From JBICHN01 sp043101845 (GTDB taxonomy: Bacteria > Planctomycetota > Phycisphaerae > Phycisphaerales > UBA5793), in assembly GCA_043101845.1 (NCBI GenBank), contig JBICHN010000011.1:620001-684000 (forward strand): a stretch of 64,000 bases of DNA, given 5' to 3'. Positions 17,391-26,637 of this stretch are shown one piece after another. Under the pieces are notes generated by a model. That model worked only from the letters and a program-made list of their open reading frames with translations, ran no database searches and was not told the origin of the DNA. The first letter of the stretch is position 1; each line of letters starts with the position of its first letter. Made by a program: the position numbers and the translations under genes.

Positions 17391-18500
17391 ATGAATGCGA
17401 ACCCCGACAAAGCCAATGAATCATCACCCGGTCGACCCATGGCGCGCGCCTCGTTCGATGGCGATGAACTGGCGATTGTCCTGAGCCAGTTCGATCTCGA
17501 TCCGATCGGCGCCATCGTGCCCTACGAACGCGGATCCGCGGATTCACCAAAGGTCGTGGTGAAGACGCGATCGGCCGAGTACCTGCTCAAGCGTCGATCG
17601 GGGCGGAGCGCGGACGCCGAGCGCGTTCGTTTCGTGCACGCGATCCACCGGTTTCTACAGGATCGCGGGTATCCGGTCGCCAGGCTGCAGAGCGGTCGGG
17701 AGGGTCTTGGCTCGACCTTTGAGCGCAACGACTACATCTATGAACTCACCGAGTTCGTTCGCGGCGAGACCTTCGACAAATCGATCGACGAAGCGAGGGA
17801 CGCGGGCCGTCGCCTCGCCGAGTTTCACGCGGCGCTCGCCCAGGCGCCGCCCGAGTTCGCGCCGCAATCTCTCGAGCGGGTCGGGCCGGGGTCGTACCAC
17901 GACGCGCTCGGAGTGCGTCGTCTCGCGACTCGGGCGGGACGGGCTCTGCGCGAAGTCGACCGAAGCGTTTCGCCGGACGCTGCGCACGCGCTGCTCGGCG
18001 AACTCATGGCGCTCTATGACGACGCGGCGAACCGGGTCGATGCGATCGGATTCGATCGCTGGCCGCGCATGATCGTGCACGGCGACTGGCACCCGGGAAA
18101 CATGATCTTCCAGGGGCGACGCGTGATCGCCGTGATCGACTTCGATTCGGCGCGCGTCGAGCCGCGCATCACCGATGTGGCGAACGGATTGCTTCATTTC
18201 TCGATGCGAACCCGCAGCACCGACCCGGCGACCTGGCCGGACGATGTCAATCCGGAACGCGCCCGAGGGTTCGCCGCGGGATACGACGCGTTCCACGCCG
18301 ACTTCATTCTGAGTCGCGTCGAAATTGAAGCCACGCCGTGGTTGATGATTGAGTCGCTCATCGCGGAGGTCGTCGCGCCGATCGCTCAACGGGGACGCTT
18401 CGGGTCCTTCCGCGGATTCGAGTTTCTCGAAATGATTCGGCGGAAAGCGAGCTGGATCGCGACGCACGCGGACGAGATCGTTCCGCTCATCGACGCATGA
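17391..18500 (+). CDS. Aminoglycoside phosphotransferase-fold kinase
   Basis: A 369-residue protein-kinase-like small-molecule kinase (APH/CotS/homoserine-kinase type II fold). VVVKTRSAEYLLKRR is the N-lobe lysine strand, HGDWHPGN (230-237) the catalytic loop with the Brenner motif, and VIDFDSARVEP (248-258) the metal-binding Asp segment. Substrate is unknown; aminoglycoside resistance should not be assumed because this fold covers many cell metabolites. ATG at 17391 is the first start; ATG at 17439 is an alternative. It ends directly against the convergent pntB gene with no intervening base. Confidence 0.82.
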   Translation: MNANPDKANESSPGRPMARASFDGDELAIVLSQFDLDPIGAIVPYERGSADSPKVVVKTRSAEYLLKRRSGRSADAERVRFVHAIHRFLQDRGYPVARLQSGREGLGSTFERNDYIYELTEFVRGETFDKSIDEARDAGRRLAEFHAALAQAPPEFAPQSLERVGPGSYHDALGVRRLATRAGRALREVDRSVSPDAAHALLGELMALYDDAANRVDAIGFDRWPRMIVHGDWHPGNMIFQGRRVIAVIDFDSARVEPRITDVANGLLHFSMRTRSTDPATWPDDVNPERARGFAAGYDAFHADFILSRVEIEATPWLMIESLIAEVVAPIAQRGRFGSFRGFEFLEMIRRKASWIATHADEIVPLIDA

Positions 18501-19952
18501 TCACTCGACCGACTGAACGACACTCGACATGGTCGACTTTGCGTCGCCAAACAACATGAGCGTGTTCGGAGCGAAGAAGAGTTCATTCTGAACACCGGCG
18601 TAACCGGCGCCGAGTGATCGTTTGCAGACGATGACCGTCTGCGCCTTGTCGACATCGATGATCGGCATTCCGTAGATCGGACTCGACCGGTCGGACCGGG
18701 CGGCCGGGTTCACGACATCGTTCGCGCCGAGGACGATCGCCATTTCGGCGCTGTCGATCTCCGCGTTCGTCGCATCGAGGTCGAGAAGTCGGTCGTAGGG
18801 AATATCGACCTCGGCGAGCAACACATTCATGTGGCCGGGCATTCGTCCCGCGACGGGATGGATTCCGAAGATCACGCGGCATCCGCGATCTTCGAGCTTG
18901 TTGAAGAGGTCACGAACCGCGTGCTGCGCCTGCGCCACGGCCATGCCGTAGCCCGGAACGATCACGACCTTCTGGCAACCATCGAGCATGATGGCGAGAT
19001 CTTCCGGATCGGTCGTGCGCACGACACGGTCCTCTCCGGGCGCGGCGCCCGGCGCGCCGCCGCCGTCGTCCGTCCCGACGCCGCCGAACAGAACATTCGC
19101 GAGCGAGCGATTCATCGCCTTGCACATGATGCTCGTAAGGATGATCCCGCTTGCGCCGACCAGGGCGCCGCTTACGATGAGCGCCTTGTTCGGCGGATCG
19201 AGAATGAATCCGGTAGCGCACGCGGCGAGCCCCGAGTAGCTGTTGAGCAGTGCGACCATGACGGGCATATCGGCGCCGCCGATCGCGATGGTGAGGGTGA
19301 TCCCGAGCACGCCCGCGAGCAGGGCCGCCATCGGGACGAGATACCACCAATCCGGATGGAGTCCGAGCGCGACGGAACCCGCCAGCGTGATGACGAGTAG
19401 CGCCACATTGCCGATGAGCTGACCGCTCCACTGGCGCGGTCGACCGGCGATGAGCCCTTGCAGCTTGCCGAACGCGACGAGGCTGCCCGTGAAGGTCACG
19501 GCGCCGATGAGCACGCTCAGCCCCATCGTCATGCCCTGATCGAAGGTGATCGACGACTCCGCCGTGTCGAACCGACGCGCATACTCACTCCCGACGACGA
19601 GTACTGATGCGAGCCCGCCGAAGCCGTTGAACAGGGCGACAAGTTGCGGCATCGCCGTCATCTGGATCCGCAGAGCGAGCGTGAGTCCCACCGCGGCGCC
19701 GAGCGCCGCCGCGGCGCCGATCCAGACGAGGCTGAGCACGCCCTCGACAAAGAGCGTCGCCCCGATCGCGAGCAGCATGCCGAACGAGGCGATGAGATTG
19801 CCGCGCCGCGCCGTTCGTGGCGAAGCGAGAAGTTTGAGCCCGATGACGAAGAGCACCGCAGCGATGAGGTACGCGACATCCTGAAAATGCGTGATCCAGA
19901 CCGGGTAGGTCCAGGCGGCGTCGCCGGTGGTACCGAGAGTCGAGGTCAGCAT
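18501..19952 (-). CDS. pntB: NAD(P) transhydrogenase subunit beta
   Basis: Proton-translocating transhydrogenase beta subunit, 483 residues, the normal length. About nine membrane helices (for example FQDVAYLIAAVLFVIGLKLL, RGNLIASFGMLLAIG) form domain II, including the GADMPVMVALLNSYSG stretch typical of PntB. The C-terminal NADP-binding domain III has VIVPGYGMAVAQAQHAVRDL with the GYGMAVAQAQ fingerprint, FGIHPVAGRMPGHMNVLLAE, IVLGANDVVNPAAR and KRSLGAGYAG. It couples hydride transfer from NADH to NADP with proton entry. It lies three bases after pntAB in the operon pntAA-pntAB-pntB. Confidence 0.96.
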   Translation of the reverse strand: MLTSTLGTTGDAAWTYPVWITHFQDVAYLIAAVLFVIGLKLLASPRTARRGNLIASFGMLLAIGATLFVEGVLSLVWIGAAAALGAAVGLTLALRIQMTAMPQLVALFNGFGGLASVLVVGSEYARRFDTAESSITFDQGMTMGLSVLIGAVTFTGSLVAFGKLQGLIAGRPRQWSGQLIGNVALLVITLAGSVALGLHPDWWYLVPMAALLAGVLGITLTIAIGGADMPVMVALLNSYSGLAACATGFILDPPNKALIVSGALVGASGIILTSIMCKAMNRSLANVLFGGVGTDDGGGAPGAAPGEDRVVRTTDPEDLAIMLDGCQKVVIVPGYGMAVAQAQHAVRDLFNKLEDRGCRVIFGIHPVAGRMPGHMNVLLAEVDIPYDRLLDLDATNAEIDSAEMAIVLGANDVVNPAARSDRSSPIYGMPIIDVDKAQTVIVCKRSLGAGYAGVQNELFFAPNTLMLFGDAKSTMSSVVQSVE

Positions 19953-19955
19953 GGA

Positions 19956-20309
19956 CTACCGACGCTTCCTGAACATCTGGAGCATGCGATCCGTGACGAC
20001 GAACCCCCCGACCACATTGATCATGGCGAACACGATGGCGAGAAAGCCGAGCGCCGGGCCCAGCCATCCTTCCGGGGCCGTCTTGAAGGCCACGAGCGCG
20101 CCGACGACGGTGATGCCCGAGATGGCGTTCGAACCGCTCATGAGCGGCGTGTGGAGCGTCGCCGGAACCTTCGTGATGACCTCAAAGCCGAGAAAGATCG
20201 CGAGTACGAAGATGAAGAAGGTCGCGATGAGCAGGGGGGCGCGCGAGGGTTCGTCGAGTTGCGCCAGGTTCAGTCCGAGCGCGATCATCGAGGCCATCGA
20301 GACGCTCAT
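19956..20309 (-). CDS. pntAB: NAD(P) transhydrogenase subunit alpha part 2
   Basis: The short membrane part of the split alpha subunit, 117 residues, with three hydrophobic segments (about 34-53, 65-83 and 87-107). FLGFEVITKVPATLHTPLMSGSNAISGI is the invariant region of this subunit. The ATG overlaps the pntAA stop by four bases (ATGA). The split into separate alpha-1 and alpha-2 genes resembles Rhodospirillum-type and many other bacterial transhydrogenases, unlike the fused PntA of E. coli. Confidence 0.95.
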   Translation of the reverse strand: MSVSMASMIALGLNLAQLDEPSRAPLLIATFFIFVLAIFLGFEVITKVPATLHTPLMSGSNAISGITVVGALVAFKTAPEGWLGPALGFLAIVFAMINVVGGFVVTDRMLQMFRKRR

Positions 20310-21466
20310 GCCGTCGCTCCCTCGCTGGTCTCGACCGCGGTGAGACCGAGCGACTCCGCGAGCCTCTCGTGGCGAACGGCGCCGTCGTGCACAACGGTCA
20401 TTCCGGCGATGACCTCATCGTCGAAATTGAGCGTCAACGATCCGTCCTTCACAATCCAGGATAGGAGCGTGGTGTTGATCCGCGCGAGCATCTGCGAGGC
20501 ATGGACCGGAAGCGACGCCGGCAGGTTGAGGAGCCCGATGATCGTAACGCCGTTCTCTTCGATGATTTCACCCGGGCTGGTGCGCGTGCAGTTGCCGCCG
20601 GTCTCCGCCGCCAGATCGACGATGACCGAACCGGGCCTCATGCGGCTCACCATTTCGTCGTCGACGAGCTTCGGCGCGGGGCGGCCGGGAATGAGCGCCG
20701 TGGTGATGACGACATCGGCGCCCGCGACGACCTCGACCATCTGCTTCCGCTGCCGCTCCTGCTCTTCGGCCGACTGTTCGCCCGCATAGCCACCGGCGCC
20801 TTCGCGTGATTCGACCTCGAATTCGACGAATCGGGCGCCCAGACTCTCAACCTGTTCCTTCACTGCGGGACGAACATCGAACGCCTCCACGATGGCGCCG
20901 AGGCGCTTCGCGGTCGCGATCGCCTGAAGGCCGGCGACTCCGGCCCCGATGACGAAGACCCGAGCCGGCGTGGCGGTCCCCGCGGCGGTCATCATCATCG
21001 GGAACATCTTCCGGGCATGGTTCGCCGCGAGAATGACCGACTTGTAACCCGCAATGTTGCTCATCGCGGAAAGAAGGTCGACCGACTGCGCACGACTGAT
21101 GCGCGGCGTGAATTCGAATGCGAGCGCGGTGATCCGCCGCTCGATGAGCCGTCGCGCCACCTGCGGATTCTCATGCAGCTTGAGAGGACCGACGACGACC
21201 GCGCCCTGCTGCATCTGATCGAGCTGTTCGATTGATGGCGGTTGAATCGTGAGTACGAGGTCGGCGGCGCCAAGTACCGAGGGAGCGTCGTTGAGAACGG
21301 TGGCGCCCGCGGCCGCGTAGTCCTCGTCCAGCGAGCCGGCGTCCTCTCCGGCGCCGCGCTCGATGAGCACTTCGACTCCGAGGCGGTCGAGACGCTTGAT
21401 CTGGTCCGGCGTCATGGCGACCCGGGACTCGCTCGCGGACCTCTGATTCGCGACGCCGACTTTCAT
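20306..21466 (-). CDS. pntAA: NAD(P) transhydrogenase subunit alpha part 1
   Basis: The soluble NAD(H)-binding domain I, 386 residues. MKVGVANQRSASESRVAMTP is the family start (E.RVA.TP), RARISRAQSVDLLSAM-type text appears as FEFTPRISRAQSVDLLSAMS, and VFVIGAGVAGLQAIATAKRLGAIVEAFD is the NAD-binding Rossmann segment. The stretch VTTALIPGRPAPKL is also typical. The ATG at 21466 begins the family-conserved N-terminus, so the longer in-frame extension upstream is rejected. A -10-like TACAAT lies on the minus strand at 21522-21517, without a good -35. Confidence 0.95.
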   Translation of the reverse strand: MKVGVANQRSASESRVAMTPDQIKRLDRLGVEVLIERGAGEDAGSLDEDYAAAGATVLNDAPSVLGAADLVLTIQPPSIEQLDQMQQGAVVVGPLKLHENPQVARRLIERRITALAFEFTPRISRAQSVDLLSAMSNIAGYKSVILAANHARKMFPMMMTAAGTATPARVFVIGAGVAGLQAIATAKRLGAIVEAFDVRPAVKEQVESLGARFVEFEVESREGAGGYAGEQSAEEQERQRKQMVEVVAGADVVITTALIPGRPAPKLVDDEMVSRMRPGSVIVDLAAETGGNCTRTSPGEIIEENGVTIIGLLNLPASLPVHASQMLARINTTLLSWIVKDGSLTLNFDDEVIAGMTVVHDGAVRHERLAESLGLTAVETSEGATA

Positions 21467-21710
21467 AAGGAGCCGAACCGCTCCCTTCCGATGGACGGAT
21501 ACCGCATGAGGGACGGATTGTAGCGAATCCCGCTGCAGTCGCGAGGGAGTACCCACGCCGATTCCGATTCGATCTTCGGGGCTGAACTCGGGACGCGGTC
21601 AAGGTAGAATGGGGTTCGACCAAACCGCTGGACAGATTCGCTCGGAAAGTGACGGGCGGAACGAGGCGCGCAGGGAGGCCTCGGCGAACCGAACCAGGGA
21701 GCAGACGACC

Positions 21711-22436
21711 ATGACGGATCTTCGTCTCCGACATCGAGTATCCAATGCCGTCCGAATGCTCGGCGCGGTACTGATCGCGGCAGCCGTCGCCGGATGCAGC
21801 GACGACGAAGGATCGGCGAGCGGACTTCCCTCGATCGAGCGACAGGCGGCCGAGTACCAGATTCCGACGGATGAGCCGGGTACGCCCGATCCGTCGCTTG
21901 CTGACCACATCAACATCAGCGATCGACTCCCCGGGTTCTCACTCAATGTGAATCAGGTGACCTCGCTCGTCTATGACACCGAGCGCAACAATGCAATTCT
22001 CTCCGGACGCGAAGTCTTCACCGAAACGAAGTATGTCAAATCCCAGGTCTTGCGCGTCGACCGTTTCGCGGAGCCGCCGGACGCAAAGATCGTGCAGGTC
22101 GAGGTCTCACTCGACGGCCCCGCTCCGCTCAAGTCACGCCGCGAGACCGAGAAGGGCGTGTTCGCTCCCGGGCCATTGCTCGGTGACGAACTCGGGAACT
22201 TCTACTGGCCGGTGGGATATGTGCTCATCAACCGATCCGGCGACCCGTATTACGAGGTGCAGCTCGACCCGGCGAATCCGATGAAGGACTTGCGCGACAT
22301 GCCGGCGCTGAGCACCGCGCGACCTCAGGATCTCTACCTCATCTTCCGGGTGAACGAGGGCGTTACGCTCAACTCGTACAGCTACGGCGGAAATGAGAAG
22401 AGGACCTTCAGCCTTCCAGTCTCGGATCGCCGCTGA
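21711..22436 (+). CDS. Hypothetical lipoprotein
   Basis: A 241-residue predicted lipoprotein of unknown function. The signal peptide RMLGAVLIAAAVAGCSDDEG has the lipobox AGC. The mature part begins with an acidic linker and shows no domain I recognise. Segments such as GFSLNVNQVTSLVYDTERN, KIVQVEVSLDGPAPLKSRRE and DLYLIFRVNEGVTLNSYSYG suggest a beta-rich fold. The ATG at 21711 has GGGAGC nine bases upstream. A -10-like TAGAAT is at 21604-21609. It converges with the kinase-like gene at 22450. Confidence 0.72.
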   Translation: MTDLRLRHRVSNAVRMLGAVLIAAAVAGCSDDEGSASGLPSIERQAAEYQIPTDEPGTPDPSLADHINISDRLPGFSLNVNQVTSLVYDTERNNAILSGREVFTETKYVKSQVLRVDRFAEPPDAKIVQVEVSLDGPAPLKSRRETEKGVFAPGPLLGDELGNFYWPVGYVLINRSGDPYYEVQLDPANPMKDLRDMPALSTARPQDLYLIFRVNEGVTLNSYSYGGNEKRTFSLPVSDRR

Positions 22437-22449
22437 GCGTCGTTGACGC

Positions 22450-23436
22450 TTACTTGAGGCGCGAGAGTGACTGCTCGAGCGTCTCGAGGCACGCCGCGAG
22501 ATACGAAGGGTGGCCTTCTGATTTCATGAATGCCGGCGCCGTCGCCGCGAGCAGAGTTCGCCGAATATCAGCGAGACGAGAAACGCCGTCCTCCACCTCG
22601 AGGCCGAGCGCCTTGCGTCGATCCGCGATAAGTCGAACCACGGGGTGGTTCTTCAAATAGTCCCGGCGAGGCCAGTACATTCGCTCGAGATAGATCGCGT
22701 CCTCGATCCAGTGGCCCGCCCGGACTTCGGCGAGATCGATGAGCATGGCGGGATCCTCGGGGCGGTTCGATCGCGACATGCAGTTCGCCGGGTGGAGGTC
22801 ACCGTGGATCCACATGACTTCCGCGCGATCGCTCCACTCGGACAGGAGCGACTTGAGTTGTTTCTGCGTGGCTTTGACCGCCTTGCGCCATCGCTGGCGA
22901 TCCGGAAGGCGATTCGTGGCCGTGTTCTCCCGCGCCCGATCGGTGAGCGCGTCCCAGTCCTCCCGCCGCGGACGCCGATCGACCGGGTAGTCGGACGCGC
23001 GGCGGTAGAAGCGCGCGGCCGCATCGGCCATGAGTTCGATCGCATCATCACGCTTGAGACCAAAGAGCGGTCCCTCCGGGAACCGCTCAATGACGATCCA
23101 CGCGAGGTCATATCCGCTCAGTTCGAGTCCGGACGCGAATAACATCGCGGTGATCCCGTTCGGATCGGACTCGTTCGGCTGAAGTCGATGATTCCAGAGG
23201 TACTCACCGGGGCCGACGGGCACCTTGACGATGACATCGATCGGCTCGGCCTTCTCTTCAAGATGGAATCGTGATCGTCCGGTGAGGGCTCCGCCGCGCT
23301 GCCAGTCCGCCCGAAACCAGGAGACGGTCTCGAGACGACCGCCGCATGCCTGTTGGACGGCGGGGGCGAGCAGGTGGCCGAGTCCCGCCGGCGCGGCGGG
23401 GGCGTCGACGCGTTCTCCAGAATCAGAAGTCGGCAT
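22450..23436 (-). CDS. Aminoglycoside phosphotransferase-fold kinase
   Basis: A second APH/choline-kinase-fold protein, 328 residues. IDVIVKVPVGPGEYLWNHRL is the lysine strand with IVKVP, YDLAWIVIERFPEGPLF the hinge, HGDLHPAN (211-218) the catalytic loop, and MLIDLAEVRAGHW the metal-binding Asp. It lacks any resistance-specific signature and probably phosphorylates a cellular metabolite. It shares the fold but little sequence with the kinase gene at 17391. It is transcribed leftward, convergent with the lipoprotein gene. Confidence 0.8.
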   Translation of the reverse strand: MPTSDSGERVDAPAAPAGLGHLLAPAVQQACGGRLETVSWFRADWQRGGALTGRSRFHLEEKAEPIDVIVKVPVGPGEYLWNHRLQPNESDPNGITAMLFASGLELSGYDLAWIVIERFPEGPLFGLKRDDAIELMADAAARFYRRASDYPVDRRPRREDWDALTDRARENTATNRLPDRQRWRKAVKATQKQLKSLLSEWSDRAEVMWIHGDLHPANCMSRSNRPEDPAMLIDLAEVRAGHWIEDAIYLERMYWPRRDYLKNHPVVRLIADRRKALGLEVEDGVSRLADIRRTLLAATAPAFMKSEGHPSYLAACLETLEQSLSRLK

Positions 23437-23569
23437 CTCGCATGTCCCGCCTCCGCGTTTAGTTAGCCGATCGCGTTCGAGCCGGCTGGTGTAAGGGCAC
23501 TCGCGCCAAACACCGGCACGGTCAGTGAAGCCTACGCGAATTCACCGCGGCGGGCGATGGGGTCGTCAT

Positions 23570-24697
23570 TCATTCAGGACGCGGTCCCGGCCATCCGTCG
23601 TTCAGGAAGCGTCCATCGCGATGAAACACTTCGCCGTCCGCTTCGATGGTCCCCCCGTGTCGAAGATCGCAGACCATATCCCAGTGCAGACCGGACTCGT
23701 TCGAATTGCCCGACGCGGGATACCCGGCGCCCACCGCCGCGTGGAAGGTCCCTCCGATCTTCTCGTCGAAGAGTGTGTTCTTTGTGTATTCGGTGATGTC
23801 GTAGTTCGTTCCGATGGCGATCTCGCCGAGGCCGCGAGCGCCTTCATCCTGATCGAGCATCTCACACAGGAACGCCTCATTCTTCGAGGCGCTCGCGTCA
23901 ACGACGCGGCCGCCCTTGAACTCGAGCCGGATGTCGTGCACCTCGCGTCCGGCCTCCACGGCGGGGAAGTCGTAGCAGACGACGCCCTCGACGCCCTGTG
24001 GCCCGGCGAATACTTCGCCGTCGGGAAAGTTTGAGTCACCCCATGCGTTGATCCAGATCGCTCCATCAATGTCGACGCGAAGATCGGTGCCGTTCGGTGA
24101 ACGGAATCGGAGTTCTTTCTTCGATTGCAGCCAGTCGCATACACGCTGTTGAGATTCCCGCAGCCGAGTCCATTCCGCCGCCGGATCGTCGGTATGAAGC
24201 TTTCCCGCGCGGAAGACGAAATCTTCGTATTGTCGGAGGCTCATTTCTGCGTCCTGGGCCGACGCGGGCGTGGGGTACTGCGTCCCGCACCACCGCAAAG
24301 ACCCTTCCGCCTCGCGCTCCATGAATCGCTTCATCAGCGGCTTTCGCGCCGCCGATTGTCGAGCCGACCGCTTGGGATCGATCCGCGACATCGACTTTGT
24401 GTTCGTGTCCGCCCAGAACGCGATGAGCACATCGACCTGCTCGGTCTGATAGGACTCAATGGGCGACACGAACTCGAGCTGCGCGTCGTTCGCCTGCTCG
24501 AGCATGATTTCGCTCAGGGCGTCCGATCGGGCCGAATAGACCGGGTGGGCGCCGGCCGCGAGTATCGCTTCGTAGGTCGCCTCGATGAGCGGCATCGAGA
24601 TCGGATCGGCGCGGATGCAGACGAGTTCGCCCTCTTTGATCCGGGTCGAGAAATTCACGAGAACAGAAGCCAGTTTGTCGAGTCGCGGGTCGCGCAC
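23570..24697 (-). CDS. M29-family metalloaminopeptidase (aminopeptidase T/AmpS-like)
   Basis: A 375-residue metallopeptidase of family M29, the normal length. The start RDPRLDKLASVLVNFSTRIK followed by EGELVCIRADP is the family N-terminus. The C-terminal metal-site blocks are ASASKNEAFLCEMLDQDEGA, GLGEIAIGTNYDITEYT, GGTFHAAVGAGYP and SGLHWDMVCDLRHGGTIEADGE. These supply the Glu, His and Asp ligands for two metal ions. It removes N-terminal residues from peptides in the cytoplasm. I chose GTG at 24697 because it has GGAG eight bases upstream and gives the family start; ATG at 24787 or 24805 would add a disordered extension. Confidence 0.88.
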   Translation of the reverse strand: MRDPRLDKLASVLVNFSTRIKEGELVCIRADPISMPLIEATYEAILAAGAHPVYSARSDALSEIMLEQANDAQLEFVSPIESYQTEQVDVLIAFWADTNTKSMSRIDPKRSARQSAARKPLMKRFMEREAEGSLRWCGTQYPTPASAQDAEMSLRQYEDFVFRAGKLHTDDPAAEWTRLRESQQRVCDWLQSKKELRFRSPNGTDLRVDIDGAIWINAWGDSNFPDGEVFAGPQGVEGVVCYDFPAVEAGREVHDIRLEFKGGRVVDASASKNEAFLCEMLDQDEGARGLGEIAIGTNYDITEYTKNTLFDEKIGGTFHAAVGAGYPASGNSNESGLHWDMVCDLRHGGTIEADGEVFHRDGRFLNDGWPGPRPE

Positions 24698-24874
24698 AGC
24701 GTCTTCTCCATCGTCGGCGCCGATTCGGCGGGGCGAATCGTATTCGTCAGCGATATTCGTTGTCGCATCTCGTCCTGATCGAGCCATGCGACCGGGTGAA
24801 ATCATGGTATCGTGTCGAGAGTCCACATTTCGCCGAGAGTCGTTTCGACACGCATGTTCGAATGGAGACGAACC

Positions 24875-25267
24875 GTGAACTGTCCCAAATGCCAGGCTGA
24901 GATGGAAGCCGTGGATGTGCACGGCGTCGCGACCGAGCGATGCGTGGGATGCGGCGGGCTGTGGCTCGAAGCGCTCGGCCGCGAACGCCTGATGAGCCAC
25001 GCGAAAGCGGCGGACGAAGTCGATACGGGCGAAGCGGCGATCGGCGAGGCGATGGACGAGGTCAAGCCGCGCTGGTGTCCCTCATGCCGGGGACCGCTCG
25101 TGCACCTCGTCGACGCCGATCAGCCCCATGTCGGGTTCGAGTCGTGCACCGTATGCGGCGGTGTCTTTCTCGACGCCGGCGAACTCCGCGATCTCGCTGA
25201 GTTCACGACCAGCGAGAAGTTCAAGGCGCTCTGGCGGCGGATCAAGAACGCCGCCGGCTCATCCTGA
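24875..25267 (+). CDS. Double zf-TFIIB zinc-ribbon protein
   Basis: A 130-residue protein with two zinc ribbons of the zf-TFIIB type. The first is NCPKCQAEMEAVDVHGVATE followed by CVGCGGLWLE; the second is WCPSCRGPLVHLV followed by SCTVCGGVFLDAGEL. Each has CxxC plus CxxCGG and an aromatic-acidic end, enough to bind one zinc ion. The family is widespread and its function is unknown; DNA or RNA binding is possible but not shown. GTG at 24875 with GGAG is preferred; ATG at 24854 is the alternative. It is divergent from the M29 peptidase. Confidence 0.82.
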   Translation: MNCPKCQAEMEAVDVHGVATERCVGCGGLWLEALGRERLMSHAKAADEVDTGEAAIGEAMDEVKPRWCPSCRGPLVHLVDADQPHVGFESCTVCGGVFLDAGELRDLAEFTTSEKFKALWRRIKNAAGSS

Positions 25268-25272
25268 CCGAC

Positions 25273-26592
25273 TCATGACAGCGCCTTTTCGCGCTCCTCT
25301 TCGGTGTCCGGAGCGATCCGCGTAATGATCTTCGCGCCGACCGCGTCGCCCCACACATTGACGACCGTGCGACACATGTCGACGATGCGGTCCACGCCGA
25401 GGATGATGCCGATCGCCACGACGGGCAGCGTTCCAGTTTCACTGCCGGCGAGCGTCGTGTTGACCGCCTCGATGACGATCACCATCGTGACGAGGCCGGC
25501 GGACGGAATTCCGGCGGCTCCGACCGCGGCGAGCGTCGCCGTCAACGCGACCACCATCAACTGCTCGAAGCCGAGTTGAATGCCGAAGCCCTGAAAGAGG
25601 AAGATGACGGCGACCGCCTCATAAAGCGCCGTGCCGTCCATGTTGATCGTCGAGCCGAGCGGAAGCACGAAGCCCGACGCCTTCTTGCTGCATTCGCCGT
25701 CGGTCTCGGCGGTTTCCATCGTGACCGGAAGCGTCGCTGAGGACGAGTCGGTTCCGAATGCGGTCATGAGCGCTGGCCGCATGCGCCACATGAAGACATA
25801 GGGGTTCGTGCGACCGAAGAGGAAGAGGACGAGCGGAAGCACAATGAATCCGTGAACGCCGAGACCAATGAACACGGTCATCATGTACTTGCCAACCGCG
25901 TCGACCGCCTGCCCGCCCAGCTTTCCGATCGTCCAGGCGACGAGGAAGAACACACCGATCGGCGTCAGCCACAGCACCCATCCTACCAGCGTCATCACCG
26001 CGGCGAAGAGCGCTTCGATGAACTGCGTCACGGGGCGACCCTTCTCCCCGATGACCGCGAGGGCGAGACCGAGGAAGATCGCGAAGGAGATTACGGGAAG
26101 TGGGTGGGCCGCGGCGGCTTCGCCGAGCACATTCTCCGGAATGACCTGCTTGATGATATTGACCCAGGCCCCGCTCAATTCGGTCGGCGCATCCGTCGAG
26201 GGGGCGAACTCCGCCCCGGTCGCGCTGGACAGATCGATTCCGGCTCCGGGTTGTACGGTGCTCACGAGTGTCGCGCCGAGGATGACGGCGATGAGCATCG
26301 TCGAAAAGTAGTAGAGCAGCGTCGCGCCGCCCACAAGCCCGAGACGACTTGGATCGCCGATTGAGGTAATCCCGACGATCACGCTCGTAAACACGAGCGG
26401 GATGATGAGCATCTTGAGCGGACGGATGAGGATGATGTCGCCGGCTTCCTTGAGCCAGTCGAGCCCGGCCAGGGCCTGAGCGAGTTCCTCGCCCTGCAGT
26501 CCGTCGACACGCTGATAGAGCACGAAGCCGACGAGCGCGCCCGCGACCAGTCCGACGAAGATCAGGATGTTCAGCAATCGATGCTTTTTCAT
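25273..26592 (-). CDS. Dicarboxylate/amino acid:cation symporter (DAACS)
   Basis: A 439-residue DAACS/GltP-family sodium- or proton-coupled carrier. RPLKMLIIPLVFTSVIVGIT is the TM2 region, TAFGTDSSSATLPVTMETAE the serine-rich reentrant hairpin HP1, and VLPLGSTINMDGTALYEAVA the TM7 NMDGT motif. GIPSAGLVTMVIVIEAV is HP2, and GVDRIVDMCRTVVNVWGDAV the TM8 segment with D, R and N at the substrate site. GAGGAGC precedes the ATG by five bases. The arginine in CRTVVN favours an acidic amino acid or dicarboxylate substrate. It closes a leftward run with the NDUFA9-like gene upstream. Confidence 0.93.
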   Translation of the reverse strand: MKKHRLLNILIFVGLVAGALVGFVLYQRVDGLQGEELAQALAGLDWLKEAGDIILIRPLKMLIIPLVFTSVIVGITSIGDPSRLGLVGGATLLYYFSTMLIAVILGATLVSTVQPGAGIDLSSATGAEFAPSTDAPTELSGAWVNIIKQVIPENVLGEAAAAHPLPVISFAIFLGLALAVIGEKGRPVTQFIEALFAAVMTLVGWVLWLTPIGVFFLVAWTIGKLGGQAVDAVGKYMMTVFIGLGVHGFIVLPLVLFLFGRTNPYVFMWRMRPALMTAFGTDSSSATLPVTMETAETDGECSKKASGFVLPLGSTINMDGTALYEAVAVIFLFQGFGIQLGFEQLMVVALTATLAAVGAAGIPSAGLVTMVIVIEAVNTTLAGSETGTLPVVAIGIILGVDRIVDMCRTVVNVWGDAVGAKIITRIAPDTEEEREKALS

Positions 26593-26637
26593 GACGCTCC
26601 TCGTTCGGCGATCCGGTCAATCTCGAATGGGCTCAGC

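Noticed and set aside
17391..18500. Aminoglycoside resistance gene
   Set aside because: The fold matches, but it covers many metabolite kinases and there is no resistance-specific motif or mobile context; the same applies to 22450-23436.
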